A stretch of 64,000 bases of DNA from Glandiceps talaboti (Eukaryota > Hemichordata > Enteropneusta > Spengelidae). The translations under genes were made by a program, and so were the position numbers. The notes under the pieces were generated by a model. It was given only the letters and a program-made list of their open reading frames with translations. It was not told where the DNA came from and searched no databases. The stretch is taken from assembly GCF_964340395.1 (NCBI RefSeq), contig NC_135569.1:17867757-17931756 (forward strand), given 5' to 3'. This document shows positions 1-10,061 of the stretch, piece after piece; position 1 is the stretch's first letter; the number at the start of each line of letters is the position of its first letter.

Positions 1-1
1 G

Positions 2-88
2 CTACGGAATGGATACACGCTGTCGTTCTACTCTGAGAAAGACTCTGGTTTCAGGGGTTTCAAGTGTTTGTATTGGTATTTTCGTTGA
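2..88 (+). CDS. possible last exon of an upstream CUB-domain protein (partial)
   Basis: The frame starting at base 2 reads about 28 residues and stops at TGA 86-88. It contains TLSFYSEKDSGFRGFKCLYW. The hydrophobic strand, the acidic S-E-K-D turn, the R-G-F motif and the final aromatic Y-x-Y strand resemble the last two strands of a CUB domain, a secreted or extracellular fold of about 110 residues. The rest would lie upstream of the window. AATAAA hexamers at 634-639 and 904-909 could serve as its poly(A) signals. The match is short and the call rests on motif recognition only. It could be a decayed fragment or chance. Confidence 0.35.
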   Translation, partial: LRNGYTLSFYSEKDSGFRGFKCLYWYFR

Positions 89-1000
89 ATCTGAAGATTA
101 TTACATCAAACCAAGGAGGTGAGCACCAAAAACACACATCATTTGTAAGCTTTATTGCAAAAATATACAGCATGATTGTCTGCTCACTTCACACCTTTCA
201 CGCATGTATACGATTTGGAGCAGATGGTGCGTCTGTCAATCTCGATCGAAAAAAGAATGTATACACTTTACCCAGGGACGAAGTAGGGCAATAATACCTT
301 ATCACTTCATTGTATTAAAGTTGTTCAACTGTTACAATACATACCATGAAGTGTGTAAACTTTCTGATGTGTAATAGCAATGTTATGCGGGTTTGAATTT
401 CGTTTATTATTTGCCATGGAAACGGGTGTACATATCCCAGGTATGTAGGGGATCACGAAAGCCGAGTGCAGTTGAGGATGGCAAGCTTTGACGACTAACT
501 TTCACTGGGACTTGAAAAAATCACAGATGTAGAGCTAAATTTATTGCATGATATATTGCAAGACTACCCTTATGGAATGCATTCAGTTTAAATCTAGTTA
601 TTTTTGTATTTTGGCATGTAAAGTACTCGTAAAAATAAATGTATGAGTGCTCATCTCACTTTTACATCAAAACACACAAAACAAATTTACAATAATTGAA
701 TCTTCAATTTGTTCACAAAACTACGGCTTGTAAAATGTGTACCCCCCCCCCAATATTGTAATGCAAAATATGACCCTCCCCCAAGAACAGGTTTGTAAAA
801 TGTGACCCACCCCCGGATTCCTCCCCCCCTGTAAATACTGAAGGCTCCCTAATACATCTCTATTGTACCCTGGCTTAACATTTGAAGACAGCAACTAAGT
901 TGCAATAAATGTCAGAGAGTGAAACTCCAAAAAATCAACCTCGTTTCCAGCAGTCTATTTTGACATTTGTCAGGAAACAGACATGGTAAGGGGCGAAATC
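89..1000. other. non-coding flank, probable 3' region of the upstream gene
   Basis: No coding exon is recognisable. The stretch holds two AATAAA hexamers (634-639, 904-909) and a C-tract cluster at 735-830. In the cluster, short A/T-rich spacers alternate with runs of C next to TGACC, the same motif as the larger fold-back at 1530-1830. Confidence 0.5.
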
Positions 1001-1319
1001 AATAGCTCAATGTAGGATGAAAAACTAAATTCTTTTACTTAGTCCTCAGAACTCCCCCCCCCCCCCCACTTCTAACTAAAGTGGTCAAAATTGATAATTG
1101 TTTCAGCCAGTGCGAATCAGTATGTAGTAGTATAAAGTACTATGAAACCAGAAACAACAACTTTTGTTTGTGTGGCCACCTCGTTTAATTACCGAAATAT
1201 GCTAATAAATTATTAAAACTAAATGCTAAATCGATAATATTTTCAGAACAGTTGCGCTTTGGTATCGCAAATGTATGTACCAAGTTATAATGAATTTGAA
1301 GCGTCCACTCTTCAGATAT

Positions 1320-1480
1320 AGCCTAATTACCGAAAACCATTAATTACGTAAATTACTCATTAATATTCATGGCATGTGTACCAAAACCTAATCAGTTGTT
1401 GCTCAGACTACTTCGTTAGTGGTCTGAGGTTCTTGCCATTACCCTATGAAACACATCTACAAAATTTCATTTGAATTTTC
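1320..1480 (+). repeat. dispersed repeat copy related to 20700-20870
   Basis: The segment shares ATTAATTAC, CATTAATATTCAT, AAACCTAATCAGTT and CTTGCCATTACCCTA in the same order with 20735-20860, so both are copies of one dispersed repeat. This copy carries an extra palindrome at 1402-1428 that the other lacks. Confidence 0.65.
1402..1428. repeat. 27-bp palindrome inserted in a repeat
   Basis: CTCAGACTAC and GTGGTCTGAG form an almost perfect hairpin with a 7-base loop. The paralogous repeat at 20791-20805 reads CAGTTCTTGCC straight through, so about 31 bp has been gained here or lost there. A second palindrome with the same arms lies at 21287-21317. Confidence 0.6.
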
Positions 1481-1529
1481 AAGCAGTCCACACTGAGTCA
1501 TGATCAAACATACCTGTCATGTGAATATT

Positions 1530-1830
1530 ATATATGGGGGAGAGGGGGGGGGGGTGTCATCATGTTTTAGAATTAAGTGATTGGGGAGGGTCAGCCTGTT
1601 TTTGGTTTTACAGCTAGGGGGGGGGTCAGTGACTTTTTGTCGGCCTGATTTAAGAATCCACCGGCCCCCCCCCCCAACACAGTGACCCCCATCCACAATT
1701 TTCAAAACAGCATGACCCCCACTGCCAATTTAAAAACATAGTGACCCCCCCTCCCTCCACAAATCCACCGCCCCCCCGGCCGAAGAAACTGACCGGTCCC
1801 TTAACCCCCCCCCCCCGCCTTCTCCTGGTG
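1530..1830. repeat. G-run/C-run fold-back repeat
   Basis: The left half (1537-1630) carries three units of a G run followed by GTCA and a T-rich stretch. The right half (1660-1830) carries at least three units of the same motif in reverse complement (TTTTAAA-rich, TGAC, C run), spaced about 38 bp apart. The two halves could pair into a long hairpin with G-rich and C-rich arms. The 62-codon minus-strand frame here is only a translation of these runs. Confidence 0.6.
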
Positions 1831-1839
1831 TATCATGTG

Positions 1840-2131
1840 TATAGCGCCTCGCGCGTTGAACAGGAAGAGAAATAAATACTTTGTTTTGATTGGACGTACA
1901 TCACCGCCCAATATGGCGACTTGCGATGTGGTTTGAAAGCTTGTCGACTAATTTGAGCTGTAATATCCTAACACAGCTTTCTTCCCTGCTATCATATCCA
2001 TTGACCACTTGCGATAAGTTATAATCTAGCGAAATCACACACGTTGGACATTTGCTGCCCTGATAACAAGAGAAACCACGCCCCATTCAAACAACCCTCG
2101 GATCAACGTTTTCCGTAAAAACCTGTGAAGG
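1840..2131 (+). promoter_or_regulatory. candidate promoter and non-coding first exon
   Basis: This is the only CpG-rich unique-looking stretch upstream of the first aPKC exon. It holds an inverted CCAAT box (GATTGG 1888-1893), a YY1-like CAATATGGCGAC at 1909-1920, a CCACGCCCC box at 2076-2084 and a good 5' splice site (GAAG|GTACGT, donor at 2131). The first recognised aPKC exon appears to have a splice acceptor, so a 5'UTR exon is expected upstream, and this is the best place for it. The assignment is inference. It could serve a minus-strand transcript, or no gene. Confidence 0.25.
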
Positions 2132-2826
2132 TACGTCACATTATATTATTTTGTGTATCATGTATGTGAAGTACATTAGTAGCGACTTTATGGACATAAT
2201 CATGATGAGAGTGTTTGTCGGGTTTATTTTCAATCCGAGGAAAGTCCTGATGTAGTGAAAGTACACATGTAAGCAGTTGATTGACGGAAAACTAAATGCC
2301 AACTTTTACTACCTTGACAGATTACTAATACTAGTCATTGAGCACCTGACTTAAATCATAATGTGTGGCCATGGGCGTATGTAATGTAATGTATTACTCA
2401 CGAATAATCAGAAGGTTCGACTTCTGTGATAATCTACCTCTTTAACATGTGAAAATGACCCACGTCCCATCTCCCACGTCCTTCCGTGTCTTACACTTGA
2501 CTGTGGCCAATTTTCGCTCTAGGCATAGCCATTCTCACTTCCTGTAAAACGGGACAATAGTACACACATGTAAACAAACACAAGGCAGCCGACTACACAT
2601 TTCAACGTGGAGACGACAGGAAACATGTACAAAAAGTTTTCCACACCCACTTGGAATACTGAAGAAAGCGGACCACTTCAAAAGCGGCCCCCTTCCGTAA
2701 CCGGCACCGTGAGTGTGATTAATGCGGACCCGTCAGGCCTCATAATCTCACATCTATACAGACTACAGTTGTCACATTTGTGATGCACATGACCACTCAC
2801 TAGTTTTATAGTTGAAGTTGGGTTGT
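2132..2826. other. no feature recognised
   Basis: I see no gene, tandem repeat or recognisable mobile element here. Composition is mixed, with no open frame of interest. Confidence 0.5.
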
Positions 2827-4625
2827 CAATCCGTGACAAATTTAGTCCACGTCAGTCGAATCGATGATATTCCATATGTCACGTACTTGGAGACCCCTAT
2901 ATGGCTTCTTGCTTATAGAGTTTCCAATAATCACACGCAAAAAGGGGCCCGTCCTCAAGAGTGTGATATGAAAAGCAGAGAAGTGACATGTAAAATGCCG
3001 TACTTTTTACTTATTTTAAAAGTGAATCATCAAATCGAACTCTCATTAGTCTGCACACCGTTTCAGAATGACGAATCGCGTCCACCCCTGTTAAACCTGG
3101 CATACCCTATATTTCAAAAGTGAGGAGATGCTAGATGGCTACCTATGCTCTCGCGATATGAAAAGTTCATAATGCATCAGTCAAAAAGGGGCCCGCCCTC
3201 TAGATTACATGCATGTACATGATATACATGAGGCGACGGCAAGCACGTCAACACTCATGCATGTTGATGTCGCAGGTCTCCAAATTTCGAACGATGTTGC
3301 AAAATGCCTTTAATAACATAAACTGGTGACTGTGGCTTTTCAGACAACCTTTGATGTTATCTGTAACGAAGCCTAATGTTGTGTCTTTCAGTCAAATAAA
3401 ATAATTCGAAAGTAGTTTAAGTAGGCGGGAAAACGTGCAGTTTCACGCACCTTATTTATTGGCGACGCCGAGATACCGCCAGAAAAATTATCCCGCCAAA
3501 AACATGAATAAAGTAAAATCTATAAAAAGAAATAATAATTCCAAGCTACAAGTAGTTCGAATTGGCGGGAAAACATGCAATTTCACTAACCCCAGTTATT
3601 GTTATAATTACCCCGCCAATTATATGGATTAAAGAAATGAAAATAATTCAAATTGTCTGGAAAACCTGCATTTGCTAGTTACTAATATCTGGTAATTTTA
3701 TCACATATGTAGACTATGGCATGCACATCTCAGGTGATTTTGGATTATCTATATAATGCAGTATCCCCCTGTGCTAATTCCGTAGTTTGTTGATTGTGAT
3801 CTACAATGGGGGAGATAAGCAATTAAACATACAATCAATTTTAGGATGTAGCTACTCAAAATGTGTTGTCATTATTATTACAGTATGTGTCAAAATATTT
3901 TTTAGCTCCCACTCCAAACCCACCGTTTCTCCCCTCTCTTTATGGCTGTTGTCGACAGTGTCAGTCTGCATGGACTAAATATGAGGTGTATACCAATTTT
4001 TAGATCGTACGTAAGGTCATTGATGTGACACAGTGTAGCAAAAATTGTTAAATATTTCAGTCTGTTTTTCCCCATATCCTCCATTCGAGTGTTTTGTTGT
4101 TGTGGTAAAACAGTTGTTTGTTTGTTTGTTTCCCACAACCGACCGGCATGACTTATAATGCGCTAAAAGTTTGGTGTATGACGTCGATTTACTAACTTCT
4201 GATTGGCTCACGAGCCTATTTCTGTCTGTCACTCACGCTAGCTACGTCTACCTGAGACTCTAGAGGGCGGGCCCCTTTTTGACTGATGCATTATGAACTT
4301 TTCATATCGCGAGAGCATAGGTAGCCATCTCTTCGCTTTTGAAATATAGGGTATGCCAGGTTTAACAGGGGTGGACGCCATTCGTCATTCTGAAACGGTG
4401 TGCAGACTAATGCGAGTTCAGTTTGATAATTTACTTTTAATATAAGTAAAAAGTACGGCATTTTACATGTCACTTCTCTGCTTTTCATATCACACTCTTG
4501 AGGACGGGCCCCTTTTTGTGTGTGATTATTGGAAACTCTAGGCAAGAAGCCATATGGGTCTCCAAGTACGTGACATATGGAATATCATCGTTTCGACTGA
4601 CGTGGACTAAATTTGTCACGGATTG
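2827..4625. mobile_element. non-autonomous fold-back DNA element with long inverted arms
   Basis: The arms 2827-3205 and 4260-4625 are imperfect reverse complements over about 370 bp, running from the outer CAATCCGTGACAAATTT to the inner GGGGCCCGCCCTCTAG. The outer ends are flanked by TTGT on both sides (2823-2826 and 4626-4629), a likely 4-bp target duplication. The 1.05-kb interior has no transposase frame. The 103- and 84-codon open frames on opposite strands are the two arms translated, not genes. The interior includes GGCGGGAAAA repeats at 3425-3660. Confidence 0.8.
3405..3690 (+). repeat. three degenerate direct repeats with GGCGGGAAAA cores
   Basis: Three units of about 110 bp start near 3415, 3550 and 3645. 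Each has a core like TTCGAATTGGCGGGAAAA followed by a C/G-poor TGCA-TTTCAC stretch. The third unit has decayed to TGTCTGGAAAA. They lie inside the fold-back element. TTTCCCGCC also resembles an E2F site, though the repeat origin is explanation enough. Confidence 0.5.
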
Positions 4626-4629
4626 TTGT

Positions 4630-4886
4630 CGGTGGCCAAGTGGTTAAACCACTTGCCTCTTACCACTGCGGTCGGGGTTCGATTAAATTTACCACGCTGT
4701 AAGTAAGAAGAGTGTCGTTCAGTTTGACTCTACCGAACAACGCAGGTTTTCCCCGGGTACTCCGGTTTCCTCCTGCATTAAGACTGAACCCATGAGGGAT
4801 GGCACTCACTGGACTTCTTGGGAGACAAGTGTTTGTATGCTTAAAGAACTATCCAGTATAAATAAAGATTATTATTATTATTATTA
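4630..4886 (+). mobile_element. tRNA-derived SINE
   Basis: The head is tRNA-like. A box A TGGCCAAGTGG (4633-4643) is followed by a box B GGGTTCGATTA (4676-4686), as in Ser/Leu-type tRNAs. A body follows containing TTTTCCCCGGGTACTCCGG, and it ends in AATAAAGATTATT plus a (TTA)n tail. It directly abuts the right end of the fold-back element. A related diverged copy lies at 58975-59248 and a tail fragment at 20131-20264. It is non-coding and would be transcribed by RNA polymerase III if active. Confidence 0.8.
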
Positions 4887-5334
4887 CAATATTACTATTA
4901 TTTAATAATGAAAAATGTTGGGAGGACTTTAGAGGAGTATCACTATTGGTTGTTCTGTGTAAAGGTTGAAGTTTTACACCCACAACTAAATGTGCAACAT
5001 TTCCCATTTAAACTTTAATTTGTAACAGTTTAGAGCTTGGCTTTGCTCACTACATGTACACCAATGTAAATATAACGTTACAATATTATTTTTTTATTTA
5101 TTACTAAATTGTCACTGCGGCCCAGTGAACTTGAAGCTTTCATTTGTCCAGTATTCTGCAAAGCATTTAGGCAACAATATTTGATTGACAGCTAAAGTAT
5201 TGATTGATTATACAATTTTATACAGTGTGGCAAAGTTTAGTGAAAAGATAATATAAAGTAATGTAATGTAAAGTAAACCTAGTTTTTCGTTACTAGAAAA
5301 TTTTGCGATTTTTAAAGTTCTCAAAGACTAATTT
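4887..5334. other. no feature recognised
   Basis: AT-rich sequence with no exon, tandem array or element ends that I can support. Confidence 0.5.
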
Positions 5335-5403
5335 TTAGCACAACTCAACTGAGACTCTATAGTGCTATGGGCATAGTGAAATGTGTGTGTGTGTGTGTGT
5401 GTG

Positions 5404-6268
5404 CAGGAGTCAAAATAATGGCCTTTTACTTGCCCCAGGCAAGTGATTTCAAGGCTTGGGCAAGTTGTTTTGAAAAGTACTTGTCCCAAGGGGCAAGGAG
5501 AATTTCTTATGATTATTGATCAGGGATATGTTTTTGCATGTCTGGAAAATGATAACATTGTATCAATATTGAGAAGCCCTCTTTCTTGACTGATCACTTT
5601 TCAAAACAATCTGGACCAGCTGTCCTTGACGTACTTTGTTTACTCTATCAAGAAAACATACCTGGAATGACCAGTGACTCATTGAATATTGTTCATCAAT
5701 AGTAAATTACAGCATGATTTTTCAGGTTTTGGGTGTTTGAATCAACTGCAAATTTTACAAGTCATTTTATTTGAAAATACTACTAGGAAAATATAAACAA
5801 ATCATACTGGGAGAAAAATAGTTGGTGTGGATGAGGAAGGAAAGAAAATATATTGACATCATGGAAAAGGAAATACTTAGAAAGATCAGTGTTGAAATAA
5901 ATGTTAATTTTTATATTGATAGCTTATGAAAGTGCTGAAAACATTATTTTAACAACTACTTTTTACAAGTGAACAAAAAATTGTATGCTATGCAATAGTA
6001 AGAATATTAATTAGGCCATGAAAATTAATATTATTTAGGACACCTGTTTATTGTGGAGAGAACTTTTCAGTACCCACAGAAACTTTCAAAGTGACATTTT
6101 TTGATAATAAACAAAAGAAAGACCAATCAATCACAACAGTGCATTTGTAAGCCACACAAAAATACCCCAGTATTTGGAATGGGCAAGCACTTTTTGATTT
6201 GGGCAAGTACTTTTTGTTTTCTACTTGCCCATTGGACAAGCAAAATTTTTTCATTATTTCGACCCCTG
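5404..6268. mobile_element. hAT-like non-autonomous DNA transposon
   Basis: The terminal inverted repeats are CAGGAGTCAAAATAATG (5404-5420) and CATTATTTCGACCCCTG (6252-6268). Subterminal TTGCCC / GGGCAAGT repeats occur at both ends. Sequence outside both ends is TG-rich, which places the insertion inside the TG tract of the surrounding repeat. The CAGG-type termini suggest the hAT superfamily. There is no transposase frame in 865 bp, so it is non-autonomous. Confidence 0.7.
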
Positions 6269-6358
<90 letters not shown>

Positions 6359-6457
6359 ATGTGTGTGCATGTGTGTGTGCACATGCGTGTGTGTGTGTGT
6401 TTGTGTGTGTGTACGTGCGTGCGTGTGTGCGTGCGTGTGTGTGTGTGTGTGCGTGTA
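6269..6457. repeat. TG/CA microsatellite
   Basis: About 190 bp of (TG)n with GCATG and GCG interruptions toward the right end. It gives long Val-Cys and His-Thr open frames on both strands, none of which are genes. Confidence 0.95.
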
Positions 6458-7040
6458 TGTAAACTAAATGACATAAAGTCCAAAACCAACAGTGATTGCC
6501 TTAGTACATGTATTTGGTGGTGATACTACTTAGGGTGTGTAGATGGGAAATTGTTCAAATAACAATGATCACATCACAGAGATGTGCGTTTTGGTCAAAA
6601 AATGTGATTTTTGGTAAAAAATACTTAAGCTCCAAAACAGCTTAGCAGATTGGCCCTGGAATTTGATGGGTATATTCTTGGAGGTGTTTAGTTTTAAGAT
6701 GTATTCTTGATATGATGATCTCATCAGTGATATGCATTAGGGCTAAAACTTAAAATTGTGTCTTTTTGGTCAAAATCTATAATTCCAAAACATAGGATAG
6801 GCAACTGGATAGTTATTCAGCAAATGAACACCTATTGTTAGCATGGACTAGCATATGGATAAACATTTTTTTAAAAAAATGTACAGTTGTGCAACAATAC
6901 CATTGGCGGTATTTTTGTTTTCAGTGGAATAAGTGAAAATAAGTCTTGAGTGAGAATTTCCAGGTTTCCAGTAATTTGCAAAGTTAATCCCTTACTTTAT
7001 TTTCAACACACATGTTCATGTTCTTAGTTACTTTTGTAAC

Positions 7041-7589
7041 ACTCAAGTGTACATGCATGTAAGTGTATGTTTCTTGCCTGTTTAGGACATCTCAAGTGTA
7101 CATAAGTGTATGTTTCATGCCTGTCTAGGACATCTCAAGTGTACATGCATGTAAGTGTATGTTTCTTGCCTGTCTAGGACATCTCAAGTGTACATAAGTT
7201 TATGTTTCTTACCTATCTAGGACATCTTAAGTGTACATAAGTGTATGTTTCTTGCCTGTCTAGGACATCTCAAGTGTACATAAGTGTATGTTTCTTGCCT
7301 GTCTAGGACATGTCATGTGTACATGTACATAAGTATATGTTTCTTGCCTGTCTAGGACATCTTAAATGTACATAAGTGTATGTTTCTTGCCTGTCTAGGG
7401 CATCTCATGTGTACATCATAAGTGTATTTTTCTTGCGTGTCTAGGACATCTCATGTGTACATAAGTATATGTTTCTTGCCTGTCTAGGACATCTCATGTG
7501 TACATAAGTATATGTTTCTTGCCTGTCTAGGACATCTCAAGTGTACATACATGTAAGTATATGTTTATTGCCTGTCTAGGACATCTCAA
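7041..7589 (+). repeat. minisatellite, about 43-bp unit, 12 copies
   Basis: The unit reads roughly GACATCTCAAGTGTACATAA then GTGTATGTTTCTTGCC and TGTCTAG. Some units carry an 8-base TGCATG insertion. The array stops only about 70 bp before the first recognised aPKC exon and 9 bp before an in-frame ATG with a strong context (7598). Confidence 0.9.
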
Positions 7590-7661
7590 TCACCACCATG
7601 AGAATATGTCCTAATTTTATGAAGTGTTTATTCTGTTGTATGAAATTCTTACAATCTTCAG

Positions 7662-7743
7662 ATAATAACAAAGTGGAAGTTTCAATGCCAAGTACCATGG
7701 GAGAGGAAGACCATGATGTACCCATTAAAGCTGCATACAATGG
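7662..7743 (+). CDS. aPKC: aPKC exon 1 (first recognised coding exon, start of PB1)
   Basis: An acceptor CTTCAG ends at 7661 and a donor GTAAGT begins at 7744. In frame the exon encodes NNKVEVS, then MPSTMGEEDHDVPIKAAYNG ending in a split Gly codon (phase 2). The last residues match the first beta strand of aPKC PB1 domains (vertebrate V-K-A-Y-Y-R-G), including the conserved Lys used by type I/II PB1 domains. Candidate starts are ATG 7685 (used for residue numbering), ATG 7697, or a start in an upstream exon spliced to 7662. If the acceptor is not used, the frame stays open back to ATG 7598 (CACCACCATGA context), adding a 29-residue Cys-rich leader before Met 7685, with a stop at 7577-7579. 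Which start is used is unresolved. Confidence 0.85.
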
Positions 7744-7865
7744 GTAAGTGAAAACCTATTTTTTTTAAATATTATGTAGACTTTGTTGTTGACGATTTGG
7801 CAAGTTAGATGTACATGTAGATAGTGTAATGTTAATCAAGACTAATAAAGATTGGAAAGTATTTT

Positions 7866-8200
7866 TAGCACAACTGAAGTTCTTCACTAGTGCTACATGT
7901 ATAGGCATGGCAAAGTGTCTGTGTGTGGATGTGTGGGTGTGTGTGTGAATATATGTGTGTGTGTGTAAACAACTTAAAAATGATATTTGATGGATACCAT
8001 CTTGATTGTCCAGTTAGAAAATTGTTCAAATCAAAATGATCTTACCACCGATGTGTCTGTGTACATGTATACTTGTATGTACAAAACTTTACTAAAACTT
8101 TTACTAAAATAAAATTACTGAGCAGATGGGGGGGGGGGGGGTGATGTGATTTGGTGGGAGTGTTCTTAGGGGTATTTAATTTACATGTATGGTGTATTCT
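7866..8200 (+). mobile_element. TG-family repeat, copy B (5' part)
   Basis: It starts with ATTTTTAGCACAACTGAAG, then the AGTGCTACATGTATAGGCAT hairpin arm, a short TG tract (7919-7968) and AACAACTTAAAAATG. It loses similarity around 8200. A G run of about 13 lies at 8129-8141. Confidence 0.75.
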
Positions 8201-9825
8201 TTATGTGGGCCACCGCAAGCGAAAAGGGACCTTATGGACAAAATTTTTGATTTTCAGTTTTCATTATTTTGTGAAAGCTTGTATGATGTGTTTCGATTTG
8301 ATATATGACACATACATTTTGTATTCCAATGCTACCCTTATCTCTGTGTATAAGGTCATGAACTTTGGGTAATGACCCTTGACCTCACATCTATTTCCTT
8401 TCAAGCATGTATAGGCATTAGGTATAGGTGAACATCTCAACATGCTGTACTAAACCCGTTGTTCTTATAGGTATTTGACCTTATTTATCCATATATAAAC
8501 ATGTATATTTCATCTTTGAAGAGAACTGAACATTTGGCGATGGAACTGTTCCATTTTCATGAAATAGGGGGGGGGGAATGGGTCTGTAACGGCTGTCTGT
8601 CCTCTATTCTTGAATATCAGGGCTCCATGACCCCTGCATTGGCAGAGTAATTGTAATATTGACAGTGTTTTAATTCCCTATTAGTCCTGGTAAAGTTAAA
8701 CCTCAGAAATCTCCAACCCCCATCTCCACCTTGCCACTTTCTAACTTAATTTGCCCAAAATTGAAAAATTCTTTCAGACAGCAAAGAATTTCACAATAGT
8801 AGTAGTGCATGTACAATGGGCTACGAATACAAAGCTAGTGGTATGTACATGTATTATGTTATAGCATGGAAAAAATTAATATCTTTTATGAACACTTTGA
8901 TGTATTTTTGATCCATACATTTACTAAAATGGAAATTCTTCCATTTCTGTGATTTGATAGTTAAAAATAATATTTCTACATGTATTTTGGGGTACTGAAC
9001 AGATTCTATTCAAAGTAAAATTGATCTCGTACAACTAAAATGGTTGAAAACCTTACCCTCACACTACAACAATTTAGTTTTTTTTTTATCCTACATAATA
9101 CATTGAAATTTGATCTAACCTATAGATAAGATTGTTTTGTGTTGAATACTAGTCAAGGGATGTTAACTAAAGATTGTATCAGACTACTTTCTGAAAGCTA
9201 CATTGTACCACCACTGAGACCTAAATGATTGTAATTGATGTAGTTTCATACATTGTATATTTGGCAACATTGTTTGATAACACAGGTTCTCATCTCAGTA
9301 CAGACATAGCTATGCAAAAATAAAAGAAAGTATATATTTAAACCACATAACAGGATATAAAATAGTTATTACAATACAAATAGTCAAAATGTATGAATAA
9401 AGAGAAAAGGACAATTTAGTGTGTTATTAAATTGAATAAGATAATTGCTTAAAATTAATACATGACAAAATAAAATAATGATGAATGCAGTAAGTCAAAA
9501 TAAATGTTAGGAAGGCCAGATCAACATAATACAAATTAATCAATTTGGAGAATTTCACCAACGATATTGAAAATGTAATCTTAATAAATCATCAAATATA
9601 ATATATTTTAAACAATTTCAAACAATTTGAAGAAAAAATATTTTTGACCAACGACATTTAGCAAAATGTAAAACAATCAAAAATTGCAATTTACCTAACA
9701 TAGAAAACAATTATTAAAAACCAAATCAAACAATAAAGTGTTGTCCATTCAATATTATAATCAACTATTACATGTAGTAACGTAATGATGTAAGATGTCA
9801 TGTTTATTGGAGGCAAAGAAAATAA
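8201..9825. other. AT-rich intronic sequence, no feature
   Basis: No exon, array or element ends were seen. A T run is present near 9078 and a strongly AT-rich stretch at 9310-9780. Confidence 0.5.
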
Positions 9826-10061
9826 TTAAAGGTGATTCAAAATGCTCACATTCACTAACGCTATTTTGCTAGACGACGTTTGTGAAATGTATACTGGTTT
9901 TAAAACTTTAAAAAAGCATCTGCAAACACCTTAAAATGCTCTTTTTTCAGTCAGTTCCCTTCGAATTTACGGGTATTTCCGGTCCCACCTAGACCACTGG
10001 ATTTTGTTACGTCATGGAGGGACATTGTTAGCACTAAGCCTATGACGAGCATAGTCAACAG

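Larger units (their letters stand above)
5335..6918 (+). mobile_element. TG-family dispersed repeat, copy A, split by a hAT-like insertion
   Basis: The 5' end has TTTTTAGCACAACT and a short hairpin ending AGTGCTATGGGCAT, followed by a TG tract. The tract is interrupted at 5404-6268 by another element and resumes at 6269. The body has the family phrases TTGTTCAAATAACAATGATC and AGCAGATTGGCC, and the 3' end is TACAGTTGTGCAACAATACC near 6882. About twelve full or partial copies occur in the window. Confidence 0.75.

Noticed and set aside
2812-4545. Matching 103- and 84-codon frames on opposite strands
   Set aside because: The two inverted arms of the fold-back element translated; no gene-like conservation beyond the arm identity itself.
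4630-4720. A functional tRNA gene
   Set aside because: Boxes A and B are present but the 3' acceptor half cannot be completed and a SINE body with a (TTA)n tail follows.
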